From positions 29,091,494 through 29,155,493 of the forward strand of contig NC_049980.1 of NCBI RefSeq assembly GCF_000003815.2: a DNA stretch of 64,000 nt, given 5' to 3'. This stretch comes from Branchiostoma floridae (Eukaryota > Chordata > Leptocardii > Amphioxiformes > Branchiostomatidae). The notes beneath the pieces are model-generated. The model ran no database searches and was not told where the DNA came from. It worked only from the letters and a program-made list of their open reading frames with translations. Each line of letters starts with the position of its first letter. Position 1 is the first letter of the stretch. The translations under genes were made by a program, and so were the position numbers. Below, piece by piece: positions 33,444 to 45,250 of the stretch.

Positions 33444-36225
33444 TATCTGTATGATCAATGCTGCTGGTCTTCACGCCAACGTTTAAAAAGACTGTCACTG
33501 GCATTGAAAAAAGAACCCTGGCTAAACGAAATTAGAAGCAAATATTTCACAGCTTTGCGTGATTACAAGAAACTCATCAAACAGCGTAAACAGAAGTACA
33601 ATTCCGACCTTCTAGCAAAATTGGAAGAATTCAACAAAAACAATCCAAAGGAATTTTGGTCACTTTTAAAATATTTGGACAAAGAAATCAGTGGAAAACA
33701 CAACAAAAATACTTGCGATCCCAATATAACATCTGAAGAATGGATACACCACTTTACAAGTTTAAATAATTTGATAAATGACAGCAGCTTTGATACTGTC
33801 TTCGAAAAAACGGTCACTGAATACCTTAATCAGTTAGATGATCATACCCCAAATCCCTTAGATTTCCCATTCACTCCAGTGGAAGTCTTAAATGGTTTAA
33901 AATTATTAAAAACGGGAAAAGCTTCCGGTATCGACTCAATCTCAAATGAAATGTTAAAGTATGGTGCAAAACATCTATGTCAACCTTTAGTGAGTCTTTT
34001 CAATACTATACTTGATAAAGGCACCTTTCCTTCCAACTGGAATACAAGTATTCTTACGCCAATACATAAATCAGGTGATAAAAGTAATGCAGACAACTAT
34101 CGAGGAATAGCGATTTCTAGTTGTCTATCCAAATTATTCACACTCATTCTAAACAACAGGTTACAAAACTTTGCAGAAAGAAACAAACTTCTAGATGACA
34201 CACAGTTTGGGTTCCGGAAAAGATGTAGAACCTCCGACAATGTTTTTATCTTAAAATCTCTAATAGACAAATACACCAAGAAAAAAGGCGGAAAACTATT
34301 CGTATGCTTTGTTGACATGAGGAAGGCATTTGACAGTGTTTGGCGAGATGGGCTATTCTATAAGTTGCATAAATGTGGTATCGGAGGTAATTTCTTTAAT
34401 ATTATAAAATCCATGTACAATGATGTGAAATATGCAGTTAGATTAGATAATGGATTATCAAACTCCTTTCCTTCCGTATGCGGAGTACGGCAGGGATGTA
34501 ATCTTAGTCCTTTATTATTTAATTTATTCATCAATGATATATCTGAGTGCTTTGACCCCACAAAATGTGACCCTGCAGTCCTAACCTCAAAATCTCTAAA
34601 CTGTTTATCCTGGGCAGACGATCTCGCTCTGATTTCATCGTCAAAACAAGGGCTACAGCATTGTATTGACTGCCTAGAAAACTATTGTAAGAAATGGAAG
34701 CTATCTGTCAATGTTTCAAAAACCAAGGTAGTTGTTTTTGGCAAAGGTTCTAGCAAGAATAACAAAGACCAATTCCATATTTATGGCAAAAATATAGAAA
34801 TCACTGACAGCTATACATACCTCGGCATTCCTTTCACATTCTCCGGAAAATTCAAAACCGCCAGGAAATATTTGAAAACCAAAGCAATGAGAGCACTTTT
34901 CAAACTCAAGGCTCTTTTACTCTCTAACAAGGACATTTCAATCAATCTCGGAAAAAATCTATTTGACAAATTTGTAAAACCCATCTTTATGTACTGTTCA
35001 GAAATCACTTGCTTTGACCGTTTTTCTAAAAGTATAAGAATCATTGTATCACATACCAATAACATCTGCGAACCTTCCTCAAAGGTTTTTTCTACTTTAC
35101 TTAAAAAACTTAATATTCAAGATAACTTTCCAGCTACCATTCGAAAAACCACCTCTTCTGCTTTGAATACTACTTATGTTGTATGTTTGGAAAGAAATAC
35201 AGATAAAGAAATACTATTGCGTCATGCCAATAGCCATATTTTACGAGATAACGGTTTCCAAATTATAAACCTAGACTCAAATCAACAAATTCCAGAATTT
35301 GACATCATTGACATGCGCTTCCAAAAATTTCTGTTAGGCATTCATGCCAAAGCCTCAAACGATGGTGTCAGGGGAGAATTGGGAACTTTCCCAGCTAGGA
35401 TTGATGCAGAAATGCAACTTGTGAAATATTGGCATCGTTTAGTTAATCTGCCCGAATATGCCCTTCTTCGTGAGGCATACAATACTGTTTCATTCGGAGA
35501 ACATGATTGGATTGTCCACGTAAAAAATATCCTCAACTACCAAGGCTTTGGACACATATGGCTGAACCCGAGGTCATACCACATAGACACAATCACCACT
35601 CAGTTACGACAACGTTTACAAGATATATACGTGCAAAATTGGCATTCCTCTATTCGAAACAATTCCAAACTCTCATCTCTTTCTACATTGAACAAGCATT
35701 ACAAGCAAGAAAATTACATTTCAACCATAAAGAGCCTTGACGTTCGTAGGGCAATCACACAACTCAGAATTGGCTGTCACAAATTAAATATAGAAACCGG
35801 AAGATTCCAAAAAATCCCTATTGACCAGAGGGTTTGTCCATTCTGTCCAGAGCTAATCGAAGACGAATATCACTTTATGGTTGTATGTCCCAAATATTCC
35901 GATATACGCAATTCTCTATACAGAAGGCTGTCATTTTGTACACAAGGATTTATCCAAATGGACCTGAAGTGCAAATTCAGATACATAATGACATGTGACA
36001 ATCCCTGCATGGCAGATATAGGAAAATATATCAAAGAAGGTTTTGACATTAGAAATTCCCCAAATGATTGTAAAAGCCTCCAATGATTGTAAGAAACTTA
36101 TCCCATACTACAACTCCTGTATTAGTTAGATAAGCCCTAAGTTAAGTTATAGCACTGTAGTTATGTAGATGCCATACTTTGTACCTCGTACAATTGTTGT
36201 GCAATAAAGTTATATATATAACAAG
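33444..36225 (+). mobile_element. Non-LTR retrotransposon (LINE), 5'-truncated
   Basis: The element comprises the reverse transcriptase reading frame and a short 3' tail ending gcaataaagttatatatata. The tail's gtacaattgttgtgcaataa is echoed at 38112-38133 (gtgtacgatcgttgcgcaat), showing a family 3' end. No endonuclease domain precedes the RT, so the copy is truncated at about 33470, as is usual for LINEs. Confidence 0.85.
33504..36086 (+). CDS. LINE ORF2 reverse transcriptase, N-terminally truncated
   Basis: About 860 codons are open without a stop. Conserved RT blocks in order (residues counted from 33504): LLKTGKASGIDSISNEML (near 135), LTPIHKSGDKSNADNYRGIA (near 185), FVDMRKAFDSVW (near 270), GVRQGCNLSPLLFNLFIND (327) and the catalytic WADD (370-373, 34611-34622), then an SVNVSKTKVVVFG thumb-proximal block. 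Near residue 778 lies CPFC ... EDEYHFMVVCP, a Cys/His zinc-knuckle-like motif common at the C-terminus of such LINEs. The frame continues upstream as SRQRLKRLSLALKK to a stop at 33441; there is no ATG at 33504 (TTG), so no native start is present. The intact length suggests recent insertion. The APE endonuclease domain is missing, so the copy should be immobile by itself. Confidence 0.9.
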   Translation: MKKEPWLNEIRSKYFTALRDYKKLIKQRKQKYNSDLLAKLEEFNKNNPKEFWSLLKYLDKEISGKHNKNTCDPNITSEEWIHHFTSLNNLINDSSFDTVFEKTVTEYLNQLDDHTPNPLDFPFTPVEVLNGLKLLKTGKASGIDSISNEMLKYGAKHLCQPLVSLFNTILDKGTFPSNWNTSILTPIHKSGDKSNADNYRGIAISSCLSKLFTLILNNRLQNFAERNKLLDDTQFGFRKRCRTSDNVFILKSLIDKYTKKKGGKLFVCFVDMRKAFDSVWRDGLFYKLHKCGIGGNFFNIIKSMYNDVKYAVRLDNGLSNSFPSVCGVRQGCNLSPLLFNLFINDISECFDPTKCDPAVLTSKSLNCLSWADDLALISSSKQGLQHCIDCLENYCKKWKLSVNVSKTKVVVFGKGSSKNNKDQFHIYGKNIEITDSYTYLGIPFTFSGKFKTARKYLKTKAMRALFKLKALLLSNKDISINLGKNLFDKFVKPIFMYCSEITCFDRFSKSIRIIVSHTNNICEPSSKVFSTLLKKLNIQDNFPATIRKTTSSALNTTYVVCLERNTDKEILLRHANSHILRDNGFQIINLDSNQQIPEFDIIDMRFQKFLLGIHAKASNDGVRGELGTFPARIDAEMQLVKYWHRLVNLPEYALLREAYNTVSFGEHDWIVHVKNILNYQGFGHIWLNPRSYHIDTITTQLRQRLQDIYVQNWHSSIRNNSKLSSLSTLNKHYKQENYISTIKSLDVRRAITQLRIGCHKLNIETGRFQKIPIDQRVCPFCPELIEDEYHFMVVCPKYSDIRNSLYRRLSFCTQGFIQMDLKCKFRYIMTCDNPCMADIGKYIKEGFDIRNSPNDCKSLQ

Positions 36226-36233
36226 GACACAAG

Positions 36234-36356
36234 TGTCGTCATAACCGTAGAAACGCAAACTATGCATCCTGGATATAAGAAGATCTATGAAGTCTTTGTC
36301 GGAGCGAATGAAAGCTATTGAAGTCTCAGTTTGTGTTTCTACAGTTATGACGACAC
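36234..36356. mobile_element. Small hairpin element after the LINE
   Basis: Inverted ends of about 28 bp (tgtcgtcataaccgtagaaa and the complement tttctacagttatgacgaca), total about 123 bp. It lies immediately beyond the LINE 3' tail. Confidence 0.65.
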
Positions 36357-36574
36357 ATGGAAGAGGGCGTTGCTAACGGATACCGCAATTGCTCGACTTG
36401 ACAGATGACCGGATGTCAATTATGATTTGATATAGATAAAACAAGAAATTCCGAACAAGTACGATACTGTGGATCAACATGTAGAGGAGGTTTTTTTTAA
36501 TATTTCAATGTCAGCCCAGGTTAGAACTGTTACCATGTTAAGTATGATGATTCACAATTTCTCATTCAACTGGA

Positions 36575-36715
36575 TAAAACTTGGAATTGGCCAGACGTTT
36601 CAAACGGGCACCCAGTGCCTTTCGTCAGTGAATGGACGAGCATCTGAATTTGCCAGCTTTTAACCAAAACACTGAATTGACAACAAATTTAATCCAGTTG
36701 CTTGAGTAACTTTTA
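36575..36715 (+). repeat. Copy of the CCAGTTGCTTGAGTAA repeat family
   Basis: Aattggccagacgtttcaaa, tgcctttcgtcagtgaatgg and aatccagttgcttgagtaac occur in the family order. It is diverged and contains an insertion. Confidence 0.6.
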
Positions 36716-37285
36716 CCTGTGTATCTTATTACCTGGATGTCTGTGATGATGACTGTTTTGACGACAAAGTGTATCCTCAGATTGTCTAAACAAAGTATGA
36801 TTTACAATCATTATCGTCATTGTCACTGCCTGATTATGTTCCCTCTTTAGTGTACAGTCAAGTTCGTCATGAAATGTACGTGTTCAAGCAACATATTGTC
36901 ACATAGTGTCTGTACGTATCGAACTTGTGACATTTAGTACATCGACGGTCTTACAAACGGAATAAAGACAACGAAAGGTTATCGCGATGTTAATGTATGT
37001 AGTATGATTCACAAATAAGATCGCCCTAACCATTGATATCATTGAAATAAAAAAAAACACAAATGGTACCGGACGAGTAGATTCCTTGTTGTGTACTTTG
37101 TAAGAAAAGACGAGGTACAGATCAGTGGCATATATGTTTAAAACGGGAGGCATGAAAATGACAAGACGGTACTACTTCTACTTCTACGTGATATGTCTAT
37201 TACACGTTTATTTCTATAGACTCAGGACCCCTTACCGAACTGGTCTTAATGAGCACGTAAACTTGTGCCCATTTACAATGTTGTC

Positions 37286-37500
37286 ACACACACACGCACA
37301 AACGCGCGCACACACACGCACGCGCGCGCGCGAGGGCACACACATACACACACACAAACACACACACATATACATACAAGCACACACACACCACAAACAC
37401 ACGCACACACACAAAGAAATACACACATACAAACACACATTTGCATATACATACATACACACAGACGTGCACACACACATGCACACATACAAGATACATT
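37286..37500 (+). repeat. (CA)n microsatellite, imperfect
   Basis: About 215 bp of ca repeats interrupted by cg, ta and aa. All six frames show His/Thr- or Cys/Val-rich open frames that are artefacts of the repeat. It ends where LINE homology begins. Confidence 0.95.
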
Positions 37501-37502
37501 TA

Positions 37503-38146
37503 TACAGGAGTGGTTTAGTCGCATAAAAAGCAATTCAAAACTGTCTTTTTTTAACAAATCGAAAAAGTGTTATGAACAAGAAACTTACCTTTATGATATA
37601 TATAACTTTGGATTTCGTAAAGCGATAACCCAGATATGAATCAGCAGTCATAAATTGAATATAGAAACAGGTAGATATAATATTGTAGACCCTGACCAAA
37701 GGTTTTGCCCATTCTGTCCAAAGTAAATTGAAGATGAATTTCACTTTGTCATGATGGTACAGGTACATGTACAATTGCAATATCTCACGTAATGAGTTAT
37801 TCACATTCCTCGAATCAAGTACAACAGATTATATATTCAGATGTAACAAAAAATTCCCACAATGCTAAAATAGGTAATTATATAATTATATAAAAGACTG
37901 CTTTGTCATAAGAAAAAATGCCGAAACTCATAATTAGCCCCACTCGATTGTAGTACAATATCAGTGATTTAGGTTAGCTCTTATTGTTCTAGAAATTAGG
38001 ATGTCAAATTTCATTCTATATTCATAATCTGCATATGTACTATGTTGAATATTTGTTTTAGTAATTAGGATGATAAGTTTGTTTCTTCTTTTTTTGCCAT
38101 ACATTGTACCGTGTACGATCGTTGCGCAATAAAGTTCTTCTTCTTC
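37503..38146 (+). pseudogene. Decayed LINE ORF2 C-terminal fragment
   Basis: Broken by stops, the + strand still reads QEWFSRIKSNSKLSFF, FRKAITQI, SHKLNIETGRY, DQRFCPFCP and IEDEFHF. These match residues about 712-795 of the LINE frame at 33504-36086 (NWHSSIRNNSKLSSLS, VRRAITQLRIGCHKLNIETG, CPFCPELIEDEYHF). It is followed by the family 3' tail (gcgcaataaagttcttcttc). It is an independent, older insertion. Confidence 0.8.
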
Positions 38147-38589
38147 ATACACACACGCAAACAAACTGGCATAGAGAGAGATCTAGAGAAAGACACGTAG
38201 ATACATTTTAACACACACAAACATATATATCCACATACAAATACACGGATGCGCATATATCATGCATGGTATTGCATACACATACAATAAAGGCCTGTAG
38301 ACAATACCTCTTGCGATTTGTGTCCAAACTGCAGGGCACTATCTGTAAATCATTGAACATTATCATTATCGTACGCACGATACATGCACAATCAACCAAT
38401 AAATCACATGGCCAATTCTAAATCCCCAGGCAACCGCGCGCCTGGGCAGAAGATTAATCGTCATTGCCCTGTGACCTTCGACAGAGAGAACAGGATTCGT
38501 GTAGCTGTGGTCAGGTGGTTTTTTACAGCGTCGCCATATTTTTTTAGGAAAGAGTAGGTGTAAAATAAGATTCACAACCGCGCCCATTT

Positions 38590-38910
38590 TAAATCGTCAC
38601 AAATTTCGGCCCGCGCATGATCATTCCCCTTGGGGCGTGACGTCTTTATCATTTGCATAAAACCAGTTGAGTGAGCTTGTGACGGTGTGCAAGGCGGCCC
38701 CTTCCTCTCCCGACACTCTGCATAATTGGGCAAGTGTTAACCGTCTCTGGCATTCCAAGACAATTTTTCCAGAAAGCCGGCATCCCTTTGTAGGCTCTGA
38801 GGCAAGGTGAGTTTTTCTGATTTTCCTCCCCTCGGTGTTAACCCTCTCAGACGGCTGCACGCCGGCTCGCCGTGGCGGTTTAGTAGTAAAACCCCCTGCC
38901 TTAATGCCCA
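38590..38910 (+). promoter_or_regulatory. Candidate promoter / non-coding first exon
   Basis: A GC-rich stretch with an octamer ATTTGCAT (38651-38658) directly followed by a TATA-like ataaaac, and two strong donor-like sites downstream (gaggcaag/gtgag near 38806 and tgcccag/gtaagc near 38911). No coding frame and no linked exon can be shown; the next + strand gene is 11 kb away. Speculative. Confidence 0.2.
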
Positions 38911-39099
38911 GGTAAGCTGGCCAGGTATGGCTACAACTTACGGCAGCAGCAGAGCGGGTCGAAGGCGTGGGCCCGGTGTGTCGGCCGTTTTAACGTCCGC
39001 CATGATAGTAGTAGCACTAGTAGTGGAGTCACCGTCTGGTTCAAATTCAAACCTGCCCTACCTCTAACCCGGTGTTTAACTGGAACATGTGGCGAGAGA

Positions 39100-40800
39100 T
39101 TCCGGCACGTCGTCTGCTCCCCGGTTTCCTGCCAGGTTTCCTTGCATACTTGCGTGAGCAAACAGTCACCGGAGTGGTCTTCACATTATTCATGCCCTGC
39201 CCTCCCCCTTAACATTCTTCAGGATATAACATGACCAAGGTAATGTAAAGCCACCTGCGCCTGTCGTAGAGTTGTGGATTAATACTGTTACAGTGTCCAA
39301 TCCCCTTACAAACGTCAGGACAGCAGAAGGGACATTTAGCTTGATATTCTTGTGTCTACCTATTGGGGATGCATGACTTTGGATTATGCATATATAACAG
39401 ACGAAGGTTATACTATCGCTTCCTGTATACCATGATCATACTCCGACATTTTGTGTGATCGCGTAATTCAGAAGGTTCGGTGGAGGATTTGGAAACACGA
39501 ACTGTCACGATCCATTGTGTGGGAAATAAACAACACCATCTATGTACACATCCCTTCCAAGCACGGGCATTTCACCGCCGTAAAAATGCACATAATTACT
39601 GACCTTATGGGCTATATGCAAGGTAACGCTCCGGCACAGGGGGAACGGGAATTATTGAACTAACGTTAATATTCGTCTGAATGATGTAAATTTTCTAACC
39701 TCCTTCTTTGCATCATCAAGCGGAAATCTGGTGGGGAGGGGAGGAGGTTTAAATAGTGCAATGAAAGAGAGCAAAGAAGTCTTCATTGGAAGCGATTAAC
39801 ATTTTGTGAGTGAAGGCCACAGTTTAGCCGATTGTATTTTTCCTGTAATCCTTTCTTTGTTGGGCATAACTGTTGTGGGTGCGGTCAAAGAGAAAGTATG
39901 TATACATGTCCAGATACGTTCAGATAAGGTCAACGAACTGACGTCATAGTCGGATATGATTCACTCCTCCCTTACCGCATATTCTGTCCAGTTTGGCTAA
40001 GCTGTTGCTTGATGAGACTTATGTTTTTTTTCCGGTGCATATTTGACCCTTGCCGTGCCACGCACCCAGGAGAGGGCGTGGCTCGTTGTCTCCTGGTGTC
40101 TTCACCGGCCCTTCCTGTTCGTTCGTCAGTGAAAACTCAATTAACGAGAGTAATTTTGCATCATTAATTGCAATGGACTTGTTTAGACAACGCGATGGAA
40201 CCCCCGTCTTTCGTGTAACCTGTTCTCTTGGGTAATAAATGTGACATGTTCTCTCTGTGTTTTGTATGTTGTGTAGTCGGGTCAAAGGTCACCAGTGTCA
40301 CGAGAGTAACAAAGTACAATGTAACAGCAGCAACCAACCACGTCATTGTTTTCGGCTCTGTCATATTTACAAGGTGATAACAATTTTTAAAAGACGGTGG
40401 ATATCGATGTAAAAGAAATTATCCTCTCCAAATAAGTTTGATGGCATGAACATAACGACTTTACTTATCCTATAAACGAGAAATTAGCACCAATAAAAAA
40501 GTCTAATAACCAACTCAAGTGTGAAGGATAGTGATAAATCGAAGTACAGTGTAGGCGTTATTGCACAGTGTTCCCGTATCGTCTTCCACATCTTATCTTG
40601 TCGCAACACTCGTCTCAGAAGAGACATAAGGACCCATTCGTGAGAGACGGTCACACAATACACTGTCGTTGCTTTCAAGACTCTTTTTATGGAGCAAATA
40701 AATAAAGTCTACAATTGCGGTAGCCGTTTGTGCGTAAAATGTCAGAATAAAAAGTCTGCAATTCTCGTTCTTTTGATCGAAAATCTTCAGTCCTTGTATC
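39100..40800. other. Gene-free stretch
   Basis: Only short open frames without recognisable similarity. No RNA gene or repeat is identified. Confidence 0.5.
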
Positions 40801-40814
40801 GATGATACTAGTAA

Positions 40815-40990
40815 TTATTTCAATAGACACAATGTCTGTACACAATATTAATGTCAAAAATATCATAAAGGGCATTTGATTGCTGTATTAATCTATTGTT
40901 ATTATTCCAATAGACACAATGTCTGTACAAAATATTAATGTAAAAAATATAATAACAGGGCAGATAACTGCTGCATTCATTTATTGTAAA
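40815..40990 (+). repeat. 87-bp tandem duplication
   Basis: Caatagacacaatgtctgta followed by an atattaatgt block occurs at 40820 and again 87 bp later, with similar flanks. Two copies. Confidence 0.75.
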
Positions 40991-41029
40991 CAAGCGAAGC
41001 ACCTCTACCCCAAGACCATTATAACCTCC

Positions 41030-41180
41030 TTGCCAAGACCATGTGCCCTTGCTTGGGTTTTTCGCATTAGACCCAGGCGGTAATTATGCGGATCAAATTA
41101 CGCATTTCTGCCTCCGTGAAACGGTTGCTAGGAAACGGACCATGTGAGTTTAGCAGGGGGTATATCAACAACGCTTGGTA
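41030..41180. promoter_or_regulatory. Candidate non-coding regulatory block with RFX-like X-box
   Basis: GTTGCTAGGAAAC (41124-41136) fits the two half-sites of an RFX X-box. Just upstream are TAATTATGC and CAAATTACGC homeodomain-like sites. The composition is unlike the surrounding AT-rich repeats. No conservation data are available here. Confidence 0.2.
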
Positions 41181-41735
41181 ATGACTTCATCACAGAGGCG
41201 GAAATTAGACAAATACGATTAAGTTGAGTTCAATACCCAGACAATAGACAGATGAATTGAAATATATCTACAAGACAGGATTATCGATATAGGATTTCTT
41301 TTTACCTGAAGCTATAGAAAGAAGTGACCTTAAAATTGGACAAGGGACGGTATTCGAGGCCATATCGACGGGGCCAATATCCCATCTCCTATTTGAATAT
41401 AGAACTGTGCATGATGCTTTGTCTAAGTCCCAATGTACATAACCATTAGGTATATGGCATCCCCGGGGTATTGTAAAGCAATGAATAGGACATTATTTAC
41501 CCTATGGCTATAATACTGCTGAATTATCATCTTCTAATTTCCCTCTCTTTCTTCTGGTAGGTAATAAAAACAAGCACTGTCAGAGATTTTGTAACTGGTC
41601 CTTTTTAGTGATGATGCACCAAAACCACTTACTTCAAAATAGGGGGAAATAGAAAATTCACAATCATATATGAATAAAAGTAAAGTTAGGTACATCCTTG
41701 GGTACATACATAGTAATGTGTGCAGTGATCCGACC

Positions 41736-42150
41736 TCAGTGACCTAGAATTGATAACCGACGATTACTCCTTTGGGACATTTTTTGGCAAAAGAACTGCA
41801 AAGACCATAAAAATATATGTCCACAAATGCAATAAATAGTAACGTTATAGACTCTGACCAAGGAGGGAATATATATAGGGAAGGCCTTGTCTATATAACC
41901 TCGTTGGCTCTGACCAAAAGCTATCAAAGCTGGGATTTCTGTGGAATTAAAAGATGTGAGTATTTTTGGGGTTGCCGTTCCGTCACTTTGTAGTCCCTTT
42001 TCATTCCCTGAGAATATTACTACGTCGTCCGCGTAAAGTAAGCACGAGACAAACACATTGTGTAATGTTGGAGGTACACAGTCAATATTATTCAAGAAGC
42101 TATTAAAGCTGGGATCCGGATTTCTGTGGAATTAAAAGATGTGAGGTTTT
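41736..42150 (-). pseudogene. LINE reverse transcriptase remnant
   Basis: The minus strand reads VFVSCLLYADDVVIFSGNEK, with the RT catalytic YADD at 42024-42035, then jumps to unrelated sequence, so it is internally deleted. A motif agct-tcaaagctggga through tggaattaaaagatgtgag occurs twice (near 41923 and 42097), flanking the RT piece. It belongs to a different LINE family from the one at 33504. Confidence 0.6.
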
Positions 42151-43610
42151 TGGGTTGCCGTTCCGTCTCGTCCGTGGTGCTGAGATTAAGGTTCATTACC
42201 GCGCTGACAGAGGAACATGACCGGAATGTGAATCACACTCGCCTGCAGCTGAACGAAACATCGTGCGGTTACGTTATAGCAAGGGCTTCAGTGTCCCAGC
42301 TGTGAGGTTAGCACTAATCGTACGAGTAACTGTTACATTTGCTGCACACGATGTGGTTAAACGGCAACATTCAACATTGAAGTTTACTGTTGATGTACGG
42401 CAAGTCGCAATTCCTTCTGTTTGTGTTGCAGAAAAAGTTGCAAATGTATGTACTAGTATATATATCTATATTAAACACAATGTCAATATCGAGTTAGCAT
42501 GAGAGTGTAACGTGTAACTGCATTTCTGTGTGATGTATTTGTGAACCAATAAGGTTATGTTTACCGTATAACATTTATAACCTCGCCATGGATAATGTAA
42601 TTTATGTGCATTGCGTTGCTTTGACCCACATATTAAAGTCAGCAGCATGATAAGCCGACAATGTTGTGACACATGTGTGATGATGCATGCTGGGAAGGAG
42701 ACAAGATGGCGACGTGCGTCGCAAATTGACAAATTTCCAGTTTAATGTAATGCAATTTCGTAGAACGCCGAGGCAGGCTAAAAACAATTCGCGATTCGTG
42801 TCGTGGTAGTGATTTACGATGTACAATTCTTCTAATAATATTTTCTCCGTCTTAACTGATGGTCTGCACTGCTAACTTTGTGGTTGTTCTGAATATCGTG
42901 GTGAACTCTCCTGTCGAAGAAGGGGCATTCATGCAGAACACAGGGAGATACAATATCGATTATTTCACGACAGCAGACAGGCCCTGTCGTCTGTCTGGTG
43001 GTGGGGCGGACCTGTGCCTCATTCATGAAATTATATTTTGCTCTTCCGTTTTCTGTAACCTATATAACCCTATATTATCTTGAAAAACAACAGAACGATC
43101 CGTCATTGAAATTTCCCGCGCCGGTAGCCTTGATTAGAGAATACAAAATAGTTTTCTTTGCTTATCAATTTATTCATTATATCTATTTATTGAGCTTTAC
43201 AGATTGAAATCTTGAACGGAGTCAGCTACAGAATCATTACTGATTTCTCTGCATGGTAGGCTAATATACTAGTATATTATTAAACACGAAGCATATTTTT
43301 GAACCATAGAATCCCAAACTGTCAGAGTACAGTGCAGTGCCTACAGCATGCTAATGATGAGAGATATATTGCTTCTGTAATGTTCACAAGTGTCTTATCA
43401 GATTTAGATGATATCTACGACTCGTACTGTCGTATGTAAGCAATATCGCTACATGTAACAATATTGTAACTGAGATCGCCAGGAAATTTAATTTCTGTCA
43501 CGACCCTAGAAGCCGATATTAGATCACACAGTCGCTTCGCGCACGTGTTGCACAATTTGTCTGCCGAGAAAAGGGCGAGCGAGGTCACAGAAGGGGTTCG
43601 TTCGATCAGA
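42150..43610. other. Gene-free stretch
   Basis: No supportable gene. A gacaagatggcgacg motif (YY1-like) occurs near 42700, but no exon can be attached to it. Confidence 0.45.
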
Positions 43611-43611
43611 C

Positions 43612-43790
43612 CTTGTAGTGCCTAGTGGAACATGGGACAGCAGGTTTCCTTGCTGCTTCAGTAGTACAGTGAGTAGGGTACATTTTAAAGGCAGGGGTTA
43701 CTTAGTTGCTTAGGCCCTTTAGACATGCTCGAGGCACCTTCTCAATCACTGGAGACGATTTTACGCCCGTTCCGAAAGACACTGCAGTCC
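43612..43790 (+). repeat. Dispersed repeat (shared with 3857-4036)
   Basis: Tagtgcctagtggaacatgg, gacagcaggtttccttgctg, ttaggccctttagacatgct and cgaggcacctt match the copy in the RDM1 intron in order. This copy is the better preserved. Confidence 0.6.
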
Positions 43791-45178
43791 TAAATCATGA
43801 GATACCCTTCAATCTAAACTGAACCATTAGTAACGTAGCAGCCTCACTGGTTGGGGGACCATAAAGTGTCTTTACGAAGTCGTATTGAAGGACAGGTGGC
43901 ATTTGTCTAAGAAGCACCTTGCTTGGGTCAACATGATTTAAAAACAAACATATTGGATTGGCTTGAAATGGATTTTTGGATATAAAGATACATGTTAAGT
44001 GAATGGATTTATTTGCAAGTTGTAGACTTTCCCTAAAAAGAGTTAAAGGCTTCTGTATAAGCTCTTTATTGTTCTGTTTTGCTTTGTTGTTTTGTTTCAA
44101 ACCTTCATATGATTGATCTTTTGCAGAAGTCGTTGCAAAGGTTACGGTAATACCTTGATCAGAATAACCTTTGATGTAGCTTGTTTGTACTTTGTGATAT
44201 TTTGGAAAGGCTGTGCCTCGTTATGCCCCGCGGGTAGGCGACCAATCCACGTAACAAAACTACCACACTACTGCACACAGTACCCAACGATTATTAATAA
44301 AACGGGAAAAATACAATCTTCCAATCTTTACTCTTCGTGAGTTGCAGCTCGTATTCCGACAGCGCATTGTTGGCTCTGTGCACAACAATGAATCGACGCG
44401 CAGGTCGGGTTTACTGGCAGACAAGGGTCACAGATGTCACTGATAGAAATCAATACACGACTGACGCAGCTCACGGCTAAAGCTCAACCGTCGATAGCAG
44501 ATCTATAACTCTCTTAGTCTTCTTAGACAACACAAACTTCCGACAAAATGGCTACTTGGCTCAGTACTTCATGGCCCCAAACTGCCGGAAACTCCAGAAG
44601 TGAACACCAGCGGTGACGGAAGCGTGTGCATTTTGAGATAATGTTGGCAGCATTGCCAGTTCGTAGGCTGTGTTAGGTCAAATAATTGATATCAGCATAA
44701 TATCGTGTGCGTTGTGACAGGTCCATAGATCATGTTTTGTTAATGTGATGAACGCCACTTATTCCGTGGTTATAGACGGCAGACGGAGTGTGCAGAAGCA
44801 TTGAGTCGCCTTAATGGTGTTAACGTTCACCTTGAGGAACGGCTGGGATGATTTGAGCAGAGCCTCGAAGGACGCTGCACTAATCTAATCCTCCGCGTTA
44901 TAAATAGATTGATCTTTTGCGACAGCTTCCGAGTTCCGCGACAGGATACGTACTTTGTCAGGTAGGCAATCGACAGCCGTGAGTCCCCTGAGTCCCGCCA
45001 TGTACCAAGCCTGCCACATGTCATTGATCTTTGTCGCTCAGCTGCGCACGGCAAGCGCATGTGAATATCTGTGCAAACTTGCGCTTGGGGTGCCATCATT
45101 CAGCTTTCGTCGTCATGCACGACTATTTTTGTACTGGTCTGATCTTAACCGAGAAGAAACTGTTCAAAAGTGTTCCAT
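43791..45178. other. Gene-free stretch
   Basis: Short open frames without recognisable domains. No gene, RNA or clear repeat is identified. Confidence 0.45.
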
Positions 45179-45179
45179 G

Positions 45180-45250
45180 AAGAAGAAGAATGATTTATTG
45201 CGCAACAAATATTAATTGAATCGACAATGTATGGCAATGTATAGATAACA
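45180..45250 (-). repeat. LINE 3' tail fragment
   Basis: On the minus strand: ccatacattgtcgattcaat then tgttgcgcaataaatcattc and ttcttctt. This matches the 3' tails at 36170-36215 and 38100-38146, so it is a very short 5'-truncated LINE copy. Confidence 0.5.

Noticed and set aside
37232-37639. His/Thr- and Cys/Val-rich open frames of 70-130 codons
   Set aside because: They are all translations of a (CA)n microsatellite.
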